A DNA stretch of 37,653 nucleotides, from contig CADCTQ010000290.1 of assembly GCA_902805615.1 (NCBI GenBank), forward strand, positions 1 through 37,653, read 5' to 3'. The notes beneath the pieces were generated by a model that saw only the letters and a list, made by a program, of their open reading frames with translations, had not been told where the DNA came from and made no database searches. This DNA comes from an uncultured Cytophagales bacterium. Lineage in GTDB: Bacteria; Bacteroidota; Bacteroidia; Cytophagales; 172606-1. Below are positions 16,196 through 23,844 of this stretch, piece by piece (position 1 is the stretch's first letter; each line of letters starts with the position of its first letter). A program made the position numbers and the translations under genes.

Positions 16196-16296
16196 AGAAG
16201 CGAGAAGCGAGGAGTGAGAAGAATGCGTACAGGTACCTTGCCGTTTCACCCGGACAAGCCCGTGCACAACCTTCTCGCTACTCACTTCTGGCTTCT
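16196..16296. repeat. Imperfect 26-nt inverted repeat between recQ and purD
   Basis: 16196-16221 pairs with 16271-16296 over 22 of 26 positions. The left arm and flank read as near-perfect 7-mer units (GTGAGAA, GCGAGAA, GCGAGGA, GTGAGAA). The right arm overlaps the recQ stop codon. Confidence 0.7.
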
Positions 16297-18487
16297 AATT
16301 GGCTACTTCTGAGAGGAATTTGACGCGGATGAGGCGGAGTTCTTCTTCGGAGTAGTCGTCGCCGAGTTCGCGCAGGGCGATCTGGATGTTGTCCGTTTCG
16401 GCCGTCATGAAGTAGTCGTAGATTTCGTCCTGCCGTTCCTCGTCCATGATGCCCTCGATGTAGTAGTCGAGGTTGAGGCGGGTGCCGGCGTAGCAGATGT
16501 GCTCGATTTCGCGGATGAGGTCGGCCATGTTCAGGTCCTGCGCTTCGGCAATGTCTTCGAGGTCCACCTTGCGGTCAATCTGCTGGATGATGTGGATCTT
16601 GGCCTTCGACTTGTTGGCCGTGGACTTCACCACCACCTCGGTGGCCGTCGCAATGTCGTTGTCCTTGACGTACTTGCTGATGAGTTCGATGAAGGGCCGG
16701 CCGAACTTCTCCACCTTGCCCATGCCCACGCCGTTGACGTGCGCGAGGTCTTCCCGGGTAGTGGGATAGGTGGTCGCCATTTCTTCGAGGGACGGTTCCT
16801 GGAACACGGCGTAGGGCGGCAGCTTGCGTTCCTTGGCCACCTTGCGCTGGAGCGTTTTGAGCATCTCGAACAGCACCGGGTCGCAGGCCTTGCCGTGGGC
16901 GGGGGTGTTGCCGTCGCGGTCCTCCTCGTCTTCGGCTTCGGCGTTGGAGAAGTCGTGGTCCTTCGACAGGGTCACCGGGTAGGGATTTTCCATGAAGTGG
17001 ATGCCCTTTTCCGACACCCGCAGCACGCCGTAGTTCTCAATGTCCTTCTCCAGGAAGTCGTAAAGGAGTATTTGGCGGATGAGCGTACTCCAGTAAGGGC
17101 CTTCCCGGTGGGCGCCTTTGCCGTAGATGGGCAGCCGGTTGTGGCCGTAGCTGATCACGTACTGGTTTTCGAGGCCCCGCAGCACGTCGGAGAGGTGCGT
17201 GATGTCGAACCGCTGGTTGGTCTGGAGCGCGGCCTGGATGGCCAGCATCACGTCTTCCTGGGCCTGGAACTTCTCCCTGGGCTTCACGCAGTTGTCGCAG
17301 AAGCCGCAGTCCTGGTGCATCTGCTCGCCGAAGTAGTGCAGCAACTGGCGGCGGCGGCACACCGACGACTCGGCGTAAGAGGCCATTTCCTGGAGCAGGT
17401 GCTTGGCGTTTTCGCGTTCGGTCACCTGCTTGTCCTTGTTGAACTTGTCGAGCTTGATGATGTCGTCGTAGCTGTAGAACATCACGCAGTTGCCCTCCAG
17501 GCCGTCGCGGCCGGCGCGGCCCGTCTCCTGGTAGTAGCCTTCGAGCGACTTGGGCGTGTCGTAGTGGATCACGAACCGCACGTCGGGCTTGTCGATGCCC
17601 ATGCCGAAGGCAATGGTGGCCACGATCACGTCCACGTCTTCGTTGAGGAAGGCGTCCTGGTTGGCCATGCGGACGTGCGGGTCGAGGCCGGCGTGGTACG
17701 GCAGGGCCTTTACGTCGTTGACGGCCAGCAGCTCGGCGATTTCTTCCACCTTCTTGCGGCTCAGGCAGTACACGATGCCCGACTTGCCCTTGTGCCCCTT
17801 AACGTACTTGATGAGTTGTTTCTTGGTGTCTACTTTCGGCCGCACCTCGTAGTAGAGGTTTTTGCGGTTGAAGGAAGATTTGAAGAGCGCCGCCTCTTCC
17901 ATCTGGAGGTTGCGCTGAATGTCGGTCTGTACCTTGGGCGTGGCCGTGGCCGTAAGGGCGATGATGGGCAGGTTGCCCAGGCTGTCAATGATGCTCTTGA
18001 TCTTGCGGTATTCGGGCCGGAAGTCGTGCCCCCACTCGGAGATGCAGTGGGCCTCGTCAATGGCGACCAGCGAGATGTTTGCTTTCTGGAGAAAAGCCAC
18101 GTTCTCTTCCTTGGTGAGCGACTCGGGGGCCACGTAGAGCAGCTTGGTTTCGCCGCTGAGCACGTCCTTCTTCACCTTCGTCATCTCGGCCTTCGAGAGG
18201 GTGGAGTTGAGGAACTGGGCCTTTACGTTGAGCACGTTGAGTTGATCCACCTGGTTTTTCATCAGGGCGATCAGCGGGGAGATGACGATGGCCGTTCCGG
18301 GCTTGATCACGGCGGGGAGCTGGTAGCAGAGCGACTTGCCGGCCCCCGTGGGCATGATGACAAACGTGTTGTGCTCCGCTAAGATGCTGTTGATGATGGC
18401 TTCCTGGTTTCCCCTGAACTGACTGTATCCAAAAACTTCCTTGAGTTTTTCCTTTAGGCGGGTGTCCTGTTCCTGTTCCGTTATCAT
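16295..18487 (-). CDS. recQ: ATP-dependent DNA helicase RecQ
   Basis: 730 residues. Helicase motif 0 includes F-R-G-N-Q-E (24-29); Walker A is MPTGAGKS (45-52); the Walker B box is DEAH (144-147); then come motif IV-VI blocks with Q-E-T-G-R-A-G-R-D-G. The RQC zinc site is C-R-R-x(20)-C-G-F-C-D-N-C around 375-402. An HRDC domain follows (about 525-600: L-F-E-M-L-K-T-L-Q-R-K-V-A), and the last 110 residues form a helix-turn-helix-type extension seen in many Bacteroidota RecQ proteins. RecQ unwinds DNA 3' to 5' during recombinational repair. Slightly longer than E. coli RecQ because of the C-terminal extension. Divergent from manC. Confidence 0.96.
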   Translation of the reverse strand: MITEQEQDTRLKEKLKEVFGYSQFRGNQEAIINSILAEHNTFVIMPTGAGKSLCYQLPAVIKPGTAIVISPLIALMKNQVDQLNVLNVKAQFLNSTLSKAEMTKVKKDVLSGETKLLYVAPESLTKEENVAFLQKANISLVAIDEAHCISEWGHDFRPEYRKIKSIIDSLGNLPIIALTATATPKVQTDIQRNLQMEEAALFKSSFNRKNLYYEVRPKVDTKKQLIKYVKGHKGKSGIVYCLSRKKVEEIAELLAVNDVKALPYHAGLDPHVRMANQDAFLNEDVDVIVATIAFGMGIDKPDVRFVIHYDTPKSLEGYYQETGRAGRDGLEGNCVMFYSYDDIIKLDKFNKDKQVTERENAKHLLQEMASYAESSVCRRRQLLHYFGEQMHQDCGFCDNCVKPREKFQAQEDVMLAIQAALQTNQRFDITHLSDVLRGLENQYVISYGHNRLPIYGKGAHREGPYWSTLIRQILLYDFLEKDIENYGVLRVSEKGIHFMENPYPVTLSKDHDFSNAEAEDEEDRDGNTPAHGKACDPVLFEMLKTLQRKVAKERKLPPYAVFQEPSLEEMATTYPTTREDLAHVNGVGMGKVEKFGRPFIELISKYVKDNDIATATEVVVKSTANKSKAKIHIIQQIDRKVDLEDIAEAQDLNMADLIREIEHICYAGTRLNLDYYIEGIMDEERQDEIYDYFMTAETDNIQIALRELGDDYSEEELRLIRVKFLSEVAN

Positions 18488-18945
18488 TTTTCTGCTATAC
18501 GAAAAATTTGATGTCTTGAAAAATCAAATTTGGTGTCTGAAGATTGAAGATACTAAAAAAACGAAAGCTATTCGTGCATTTTTTCGATCCGGGCGAAAAT
18601 AATCTGCCCCTGGCGAAAAAAGGGCTCCGGCCGCTTCCGGGTGCGCAAAAAGCCGCGTGGCCGTTCCCTCCGGGCCTTCCCGTACGCCGCCGGCCGCCGG
18701 AGCGACGAAAACCCCGACGGGCGGGCACCGCCCCGGGAGCACCGCAACCAATAGAACTATTCCAAGGAATAGTAGCGCAAATCAATGCCGGCTCCGGTCC
18801 GGGAAAATGCCGGCGTCCGCCGGAGCGCGCAGCAGGGCTGCCGTAATATATTTCCTAAAAATAGCAATCTTTGCGACTCACATACCGGCCCGGCTGGGTA
18901 TTCACTGCTGAAATTTACTTTGTACCTTCTTATACTCTGCTGCTA
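18488..18945. other. Divergent intergenic region, recQ / manC
   Basis: 458 bp between two divergent genes. It holds A+T-rich stretches next to each start, a GC-rich middle with no credible gene, and one perfect dyad (see 18756-18773). No exact TAnnTTTG box was found for either gene. Confidence 0.6.
18756..18773. promoter_or_regulatory. Operator-like palindrome
   Basis: ACTATTCC-AA-GGAATAGT: two perfect 8 nt half-sites separated by 2 nt, in the middle of the recQ/manC divergent region and 173 nt before the manC start. The size and symmetry fit a dimeric regulator site; no regulator is identified. Confidence 0.4.
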
Positions 18946-20016
18946 ATGAATAAAAACAATTATGTGATTATCATGGCGGGGGGCGCCGGCACCCGCTTCT
19001 GGCCCTTCAGCCGATCCAACTACCCCAAGCAATTCCACGACGTGCTGGGCACGGGGCGCACCCTGTTGCAACAAACGGCCGACCGCTTCGCCAAAGTTTG
19101 TCCGCCCGAAAACGTGTTCGTGGTCACCAGCACCGAGTACCGCGACACGGTGCAGGCGCAGCTGCCGCAACTGACGCCGCAGCAAATCCTGCTGGAACCC
19201 GTGCGGCGCAACACGGCCCCCTGCATCGCCTACGCCTGCTACAAGATCGGCCTCAAAAATCCGGACGCCAACCTGGTGGTGGCCCCCGCCGACCACATCA
19301 TTCTCAAGGAGGAAGAGTTCGTCAAAACCATCGAAACGGCCCTGGCCGCCACCGCCAAGGACGACATCCTGGTGACGCTGGGCATCAAACCGAGCCGCCC
19401 CGACACGGGCTACGGCTACATCCAGTACCTGCCCGGCCGCAAAACGGTTAAAAAGGTAAAGACCTTTACCGAAAAGCCGTACCTGGAACTGGCCAGGCAG
19501 TTTCTCGAAAGCGGCGACTACGTGTGGAACGCGGGCATCTTCGTGTGGAACGTGAAGGCCATCTCCAAGAACTTCGAGACGCACCTGGGCGACGTGGCCG
19601 AACTGTTCGAAGACGGGGAGAGCTACTATTACACCGACGGCGAGGAAGCCTTCATCAAAAAGGTGTATTCGCTCTGCAAGAACGTCTCCATTGACATCGG
19701 CATCATGGAAAAGGCCAGCGAGGTGTACGTGGTGCTCAGTGACTTCGGCTGGTCGGACCTGGGTACGTGGAAGTCGCTGTACGACATTTCGCCCAAGGAC
19801 GAAAACGGCAACGTGCTCGACGGCAACACGATGACCTACGAAACCAAGGACTGCATCGTCAAAACGCCCAAGGACCGCCTCGTGGTGACCTACGGCCTGG
19901 AGGGCTTCATCGTGGCCGAGTACGACAACGTCCTGCTCATCTGCAAGAAGGACGAGGAGCAACGCGTCCGCGACTTCGTGGCCGACGCCAAGAACAAGGG
20001 CGCCGAGTTCGTGTAG
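18946..20016 (+). CDS. manC: Mannose-1-phosphate guanylyltransferase
   Basis: 356 residues from ATG 18946; the frame extends 25 codons upstream, but this ATG puts the nucleotide-binding motif near the N-terminus as in the family. MAGGAGTRFWPFSR starts at residue 10; a P-K-Q-F motif, E-P-x(2)-R-N-T-A-P, A-D-H and the F-x-E-K-P sugar-binding motif follow. It transfers GMP from GTP to mannose-1-phosphate, giving GDP-mannose for glycans. It is the short form without the phosphomannose isomerase C-terminal domain. Convergence with GlmM in the window is only physical proximity. A hairpin with a T-rich tail follows the stop. Confidence 0.92.
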   Translation: MNKNNYVIIMAGGAGTRFWPFSRSNYPKQFHDVLGTGRTLLQQTADRFAKVCPPENVFVVTSTEYRDTVQAQLPQLTPQQILLEPVRRNTAPCIAYACYKIGLKNPDANLVVAPADHIILKEEEFVKTIETALAATAKDDILVTLGIKPSRPDTGYGYIQYLPGRKTVKKVKTFTEKPYLELARQFLESGDYVWNAGIFVWNVKAISKNFETHLGDVAELFEDGESYYYTDGEEAFIKKVYSLCKNVSIDIGIMEKASEVYVVLSDFGWSDLGTWKSLYDISPKDENGNVLDGNTMTYETKDCIVKTPKDRLVVTYGLEGFIVAEYDNVLLICKKDEEQRVRDFVADAKNKGAEFV

Positions 20017-20053
20017 AAAGTTTTTTCCGCAAAAAGGCGCGGCCCATTGCTTA

Positions 20054-20093
20054 CCCCGGTTGTACCCCTGGTATTAACCGGGGTATTTTATTT
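20054..20093 (+). terminator. Hairpin after manC / leader of TonB-CTD gene 1
   Basis: Perfect 8 bp stem CCCCGGTT/AACCGGGG (20054-20061, 20076-20083) followed by TATTTTATTT. It can end the manC transcript. The GGGGTATTTT segment recurs before the second TonB-CTD gene, so a regulatory role in the leader is also possible. Confidence 0.5.
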
Positions 20094-20104
20094 CCAATCC
20101 TGCC

Positions 20105-20518
20105 ATGCGTACCTACCTGCTCCTGATCGTCTTTTCCGTCCTGCTTGCCCGCGCCTCGGCCGCGCAAACGCCTTCCTTCCCTTCCGAGACCGTTGAAGGG
20201 GTGGTGTACCAAGTGGTTGAACAGATGCCCGAATTCCCCGGTGGCATGAAGCGGTTGCAGAAGTACCTGGGGGCAAACCTGGAATACCCCCGCGCCGCCC
20301 GGCGGGCCAAGGTTGCCGGAACCGTGTTCGTCGGCTTCGTGGTGGACCGGAACGGGCAGGTCAGAGACGCCCAGGTGCTCAAAGGCATCGGGTACGGGTG
20401 CGACGAGGAGGTGCTGCGGGTGGTGAAGGCCATGCCCGCGTGGAAGCCGGGGGTGCAGGACGGGCAACCCGTAGCCGTCCGGTTTTCGCTGCCGGTCAAT
20501 TTTGCCGCCCGGAGGTAA
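20105..20518 (+). CDS. Periplasmic TonB C-terminal-domain protein (copy 1)
   Basis: 137 residues: signal peptide about 1-21 (ending A-S-A-A-Q), a short linker, then a TonB C-terminal domain (PF03544). The conserved pattern is P-E-F-P-G-G, Y-P-x(2)-A-R, G-T-V-F-V-G-F-V-V, then G-I-G-Y-G-C-D-E-E and P-A-W-K-P-G. Unlike true TonB, it lacks the N-terminal membrane anchor that binds ExbB/ExbD and the Pro-rich stalk, so it cannot span to the inner membrane. Such short TonB-CTD proteins are common in Bacteroidota and usually unassigned. A paralogue lies at 21288, with the same fold and a shared leader motif; an unrelated NTF2-like gene sits between them on the other strand. Confidence 0.85.
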   Translation: MRTYLLLIVFSVLLARASAAQTPSFPSETVEGVVYQVVEQMPEFPGGMKRLQKYLGANLEYPRAARRAKVAGTVFVGFVVDRNGQVRDAQVLKGIGYGCDEEVLRVVKAMPAWKPGVQDGQPVAVRFSLPVNFAARR

Positions 20519-20689
20519 GCACTCTTCCGGTCTACCGGTTCCGCAAATCCTGCCGGGGCAACTTCGTACTCTTTTTTGGTAGTTCTCTAAAGGTGTGAAT
20601 GGCCTTGCAGTCGCCCGGCTAAGCCTGCCACTCACCCGCTAGCCACTCAGTAGCCGCGGCCGGCAAGGGGTGCCTTTGGGAGCCAGGCG

Positions 20690-21040
20690 CTACACTTGCC
20701 CGATGTCCATTTGCTGCAGCAGGCCATCCCGCAGGGTGTAAAGGTGCTTCACCGGGCCCTCAAAGACCAGTTTTCCCTGCTTATCCTTCACTACCTGATG
20801 CACGGTAACTTCCAGTCTCCCATCAGTCAGTTCGCTGATTCGCGTTGGCTCGACGTGCGCTTCTAGTTCCTGCGACTGCCGCCGCCAATAACGCTGCACT
20901 TCGTCGTGGCCGGTGGCATAGTCGCCCTCCCAGGCCCTCGCCCAGCGCACCTGTGGATGCAGCGTGGCGAGGACCGCCGGGATGTCGCGCGCATTGAACG
21001 CCGCGTAAGCTTGTCTGATGAGGTTTTGGGGAGAGTCCAT
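20690..21040 (-). CDS. NTF2/SnoaL-like protein
   Basis: 116 residues from ATG 21040; the open frame runs 41 codons further upstream but without a convincing start. The sequence opens with L-I-R-Q-A-Y-A-A-F-N-A-R-D-I-P-A-V-L-A-T-L-H-P, the usual first helices of the NTF2-like fold (SnoaL family), followed by W-x(3)-Y-x-G-x(2)-E-V-Q-R-Y-W and a curved beta-sheet. This family includes ketosteroid isomerase-like enzymes and many binding proteins; no catalytic residues can be assigned. Single gene, opposite to the flanking TonB-CTD pair. Confidence 0.78.
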   Translation of the reverse strand: MDSPQNLIRQAYAAFNARDIPAVLATLHPQVRWARAWEGDYATGHDEVQRYWRRQSQELEAHVEPTRISELTDGRLEVTVHQVVKDKQGKLVFEGPVKHLYTLRDGLLQQMDIGQV

Positions 21041-21219
21041 GAGGTATAGCAGTCGGGGTACACTACTTAATCCACTTTGGGCGCAACTATCACCGGTTGC
21101 TGCCAAAAGAAAATGACGGTGATTCTTCGCGGGTGTGGCTGGCAATGCAACTGCCCTCACCAAACGCCATCCACACCTTTTAAAAATTACCCTTTTTTAA
21201 TTCCTCGTCATCGGCCATG

Positions 21220-21270
21220 CCCCTTAACGGGCTTACGGTACGGCTGCCCGGGGCATTAAGGGGGTATTTT
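21220..21270 (+). promoter_or_regulatory. Structured leader of TonB-CTD gene 2
   Basis: Stem CCCCTTAA/TTAAGGGG (21220-21227, 21256-21263) with an inner CGGGC/GCCCG stem (21228-21232, 21246-21250), then GTATTTT. The GGGGTATTTT block plus CCAAT matches the leader of the first TonB-CTD gene; there is no gene upstream on this strand that needs a terminator. Confidence 0.45.
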
Positions 21271-21287
21271 CCAATACAATAACTCCG

Positions 21288-21707
21288 ATGATGAAAAAAC
21301 TTTTACTCTCCCTCCTGGCGGGCCTGTTTGTGGTGCTGTCGGGCCACGCCCAGGACCAGGCCAGCGCGGTGGTCGTCTCCCCCGAAGAAGACGTGGTGTT
21401 CCAGGTCGTCGAAGAAATGCCCCAGTTTCCGGGGGGTACGCCGGCCATGCTTAAGTACCTGGCCGGTACACTCCGCTACCCGGCGGCAGCCCGCGATGCC
21501 AACGTGCAGGGAACGGTTTTCGTGGGTTTCGTGGTAACGCGTACGGGCAGCATCAGCGACGTAACGGTGCTGAAAGGCATCGGCTACGGCTGCAACGAGG
21601 AGGCCATGCGGGTGGTGCAACTCATGCCGGCGTGGATACCCGGCCGGCAATCCGGGAAGCCCGTGTCCGTACGATTTACCCTACCCCTCCGTTTCACCCT
21701 CAATTAA
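21288..21707 (+). CDS. Periplasmic TonB C-terminal-domain protein (copy 2)
   Basis: 139 residues; ATGs at 21288 and 21291 are both possible. Signal peptide about 1-22 (ending G-H-A-Q), then a TonB C-terminal domain with P-Q-F-P-G-G, Y-P-A-A-A-R, G-T-V-F-V-G-F-V-V, G-I-G-Y-G-C-N-E-E and P-A-W-I-P-G. It is a close paralogue of the 20105 protein: nearly every core motif is shared, while linkers and signal peptides differ. It also lacks a transmembrane anchor. A strong terminator follows at 21731. Partner and role unknown; binding to peptidoglycan or a TonB-dependent receptor plug are both possible. Confidence 0.85.
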   Translation: MMKKLLLSLLAGLFVVLSGHAQDQASAVVVSPEEDVVFQVVEEMPQFPGGTPAMLKYLAGTLRYPAAARDANVQGTVFVGFVVTRTGSISDVTVLKGIGYGCNEEAMRVVQLMPAWIPGRQSGKPVSVRFTLPLRFTLN

Positions 21708-21730
21708 CGCCGGGCATCGGACCATCCCGT

Positions 21731-21778
21731 CCACAACGCCGCCGTCCGCACCAAGCCCGGCGGCGTTGTGGATTTTTT
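21731..21778 (+). terminator. Rho-independent terminator
   Basis: Perfect 14 bp stem (21731-21744 with 21758-21771; ends CCACAAC/GTTGTGG) followed by six T (21773-21778), 24 nt past the TonB-CTD gene 2 stop. Confidence 0.9.
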
Positions 21779-21938
21779 GCTTTTGTTGCATCCACGGCCG
21801 TAAACGATTCCTCTCCCGTACGTTTTCCCCAACCTGAACGGAAAATAAAGAAACGCCGCAAAAGGGGGCTCAGCCGGCCTGTGCGGCGAACATTTTCCCG
21901 GTAAATTCGCTTATCTACCTAACCCATTTCCTACCACT

Positions 21939-22544
21939 ATGGCTGTCACCGAACAAACTGCCGTTTCCCCGGAAGACGTACTGGCGCAGACGTTGCGTAA
22001 GGCCGACGCCTTTGTGACAGTACCCGGGACCCTGGAAGAACTCTACCGCCTTGGGGAGGTAAAAGCAGACTTTATCGAAGGACTCATCTATCTCCACATG
22101 GCCGCCAGCACCCCGCATGAACGCATATTTGTCAACGTACTCACTGATCTCAATGTATTTGTGCGTACGACAAAGGCAGGAACCGTTTTCGGCTCCCGTA
22201 CTTCCGTTGATTTCGGCCCGGACTATCACCCCATGCCCGACATCCTTTACCTGGCCAAGGACAACCCGGCCAGGGTGGAACAAGACCGGATCGTGGGTGT
22301 GCCCGACCTGGTGATCGAGATTCTTTCGCCTTCCACCCGGCGGCTTGACCTGGTAGACAAACGGCAACTGTACCGTCAGTACGGGGTGCCGGAACTGTAT
22401 TTTATTGACCCGGTGAACGGCGAGGTGGTCATTGATTGTTTAAAGGACGGGGAATACGAAACTTTTGCGCTGCAAACCGGTTCATTCGAAAGCCGCGTGC
22501 TGCCGGGACTGGTGTGGGACGCGGCGCAACTGCTCAACGCGTAA
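21939..22544 (+). CDS. Uma2 family (DUF820) putative endonuclease
   Basis: 201 residues. The PD-(D/E)xK-type core is visible: Glu47 (F-I-E-G), P-D at 100-101, V-I-E-I-L-S-P-S-T with Glu127 (123-133), and D-x(2)-D-K-R-x(2)-Y with Lys141, followed by G-V-P-E-L-Y-F-I-D-P. These match Uma2/DUF820, a nuclease-like family abundant in cyanobacteria and some Bacteroidota. Its biological role is unproven. All predicted active-site residues are present, so it is probably an active nuclease rather than a remnant. It is 25 nt upstream of hemH on the same strand, and there is no obvious mobile context. Confidence 0.9.
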   Translation: MAVTEQTAVSPEDVLAQTLRKADAFVTVPGTLEELYRLGEVKADFIEGLIYLHMAASTPHERIFVNVLTDLNVFVRTTKAGTVFGSRTSVDFGPDYHPMPDILYLAKDNPARVEQDRIVGVPDLVIEILSPSTRRLDLVDKRQLYRQYGVPELYFIDPVNGEVVIDCLKDGEYETFALQTGSFESRVLPGLVWDAAQLLNA

Positions 22545-22569
22545 TCCCGACTTAGCACTTTACCCTGAC

Positions 22570-23661
22570 ATGATCGAAGCAACTCCTTCCGTAAACCAAC
22601 ATACCACGCGGCCGGGTACTGCCGCCAAGGCGCAGCCCCGCGTGGGCGTCCTGCTGGTGCAGCTCGGCACGCCCGACAGCCCTTCGGTGCCCGACGTGCG
22701 CAAGTACCTGCGCGAGTTCCTCATGGACGGCCGGGTGATTGACATTCCGGCGGCCCAGCGTACTTTGCTCGTCAATGGCATCATTGCGCCGTTCCGCGCC
22801 CCCAAATCCGCCAAGATCTACAAGGAAGTGTGGACGGAAAGGGGTTCGCCCCTGCGGTTCTACAGCGACGACGTGGTGGAGATGCTGCAAAAGCGCCTCG
22901 GCGACGAATACTTCGTGTTGCTGGGGATGCGTTACCAGAACCCGACCCTCGACGGCGCCCTCGAACAACTCCGGACGATGGGGCTCGAACGCATCGTGGT
23001 CATCCCGCTGTTTCCGCAGTACGCCTCCGCCACCACCGGCTCGGTGTACGAAAAGGTCATGCGGCTGGTGAAAGACTGGCAGATCATCCCGGAAATGAGC
23101 TTCGTGAACCGGTTCCTGGAACACCCCAAGTTCCTGGAAGCCTTCACGTTGCTGGGCCGCAAGTACATGGCCGAGCACCCGTACGACCACTTCCTGTTCT
23201 CGTACCACGGCCTGCCCGAACGGCAGATTCTCAAGGGTGACTACACGGGCAATACCTGCAAGCTCAACGAATGCTGCGCCACGCTGCACGCCCACAACCA
23301 GCACTGTTACCGGGCGCAGTGCTTCGAAACCACCCGGCTGCTGACCGCCAAACTGGGCATTCCGAAGGACAAGTACACGGTTTCCTTCCAGTCGCGGCTC
23401 GGCAAAACGCCCTGGATTCAACCGTACACGGACGACATCATCGTTGATTTAGCCAAAAAAGGCGTGAAAAGCGTGCTGGCCTTCTCCCCGTCGTTCGTGG
23501 CCGACTGCCTGGAAACCACCATTGAGATCGGCGTGGAATACCGCGAGCTGTTCGAGAAGCACGGCGGCCACCACTGGCAACTGGTCGAAAGCCTCAACAA
23601 CCACCCGCTGTGGGTCGAAACACTGGCCGACCTGGTGCTTGCCAGAAGTTACAAGGTGTAA
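22570..23661 (+). CDS. hemH: Ferrochelatase
   Basis: 363 residues from ATG 22570; a longer frame from 22465 overlaps Uma2 and is rejected. The core starts with V-G-V-L-L-V-Q-L-G-T-P (25-35). The metal-site motif S-Y-H-G-L-P has His213, and D-C-L-E-T has Glu315. HemH inserts Fe2+ into protoporphyrin IX, the last step of protohaem synthesis. A cysteine group, C-x4-C-C-x9-C-x4-C (230-251), lies in the region near the active site; some bacterial ferrochelatases carry an iron-sulphur cluster, so one is possible here but unproven. Probably co-transcribed with the Uma2 gene. A large inverted repeat follows the stop. Confidence 0.95.
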   Translation: MIEATPSVNQHTTRPGTAAKAQPRVGVLLVQLGTPDSPSVPDVRKYLREFLMDGRVIDIPAAQRTLLVNGIIAPFRAPKSAKIYKEVWTERGSPLRFYSDDVVEMLQKRLGDEYFVLLGMRYQNPTLDGALEQLRTMGLERIVVIPLFPQYASATTGSVYEKVMRLVKDWQIIPEMSFVNRFLEHPKFLEAFTLLGRKYMAEHPYDHFLFSYHGLPERQILKGDYTGNTCKLNECCATLHAHNQHCYRAQCFETTRLLTAKLGIPKDKYTVSFQSRLGKTPWIQPYTDDIIVDLAKKGVKSVLAFSPSFVADCLETTIEIGVEYRELFEKHGGHHWQLVESLNNHPLWVETLADLVLARSYKV

Positions 23662-23701
23662 TTGCTTTCGGTAGTTGCCGGGCGGTTGTTTAGAATACAA
23701 C

Positions 23702-23791
23702 GGGCCACAAAGACACCAGGACACGAAAAAACACAAGGAAGTCCGTGGCCGGCACTTTGTGCAACTTCGTGTCCTGGTGTCTTTGTGGCCC
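23702..23791. repeat. Perfect 26-bp inverted repeat, octamer-type units
   Basis: The arms 23702-23727 and 23766-23791 are exact reverse complements with a 38 nt spacer. The left arm and the bases after it read as units starting CAC (CACAAAGA, CACCAGGA, CACGAAAAAA, CACAAGGAAG). It lies between the convergent hemH and cysteine desulfurase genes and may serve as a bidirectional terminator. Confidence 0.85.
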
Positions 23792-23844
23792 TTCATCTTT
23801 GAATAGAACCACGGAATCATTCAATCACCGGGGAGTGTCACCCT

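Noticed and set aside
16499-18382. 627-codon plus-strand open frame
   Set aside because: Antisense shadow of recQ.
18544-18846. 100-residue plus-strand ORF in the recQ/manC gap
   Set aside because: Arg/Pro-rich translation of GC-rich intergenic DNA; no signal, domain or promoter.
21939-22544. Uma2 gene as part of a mobile element
   Set aside because: No terminal repeats, transposase or target duplication found around it; it is joined to hemH as an apparent operon.
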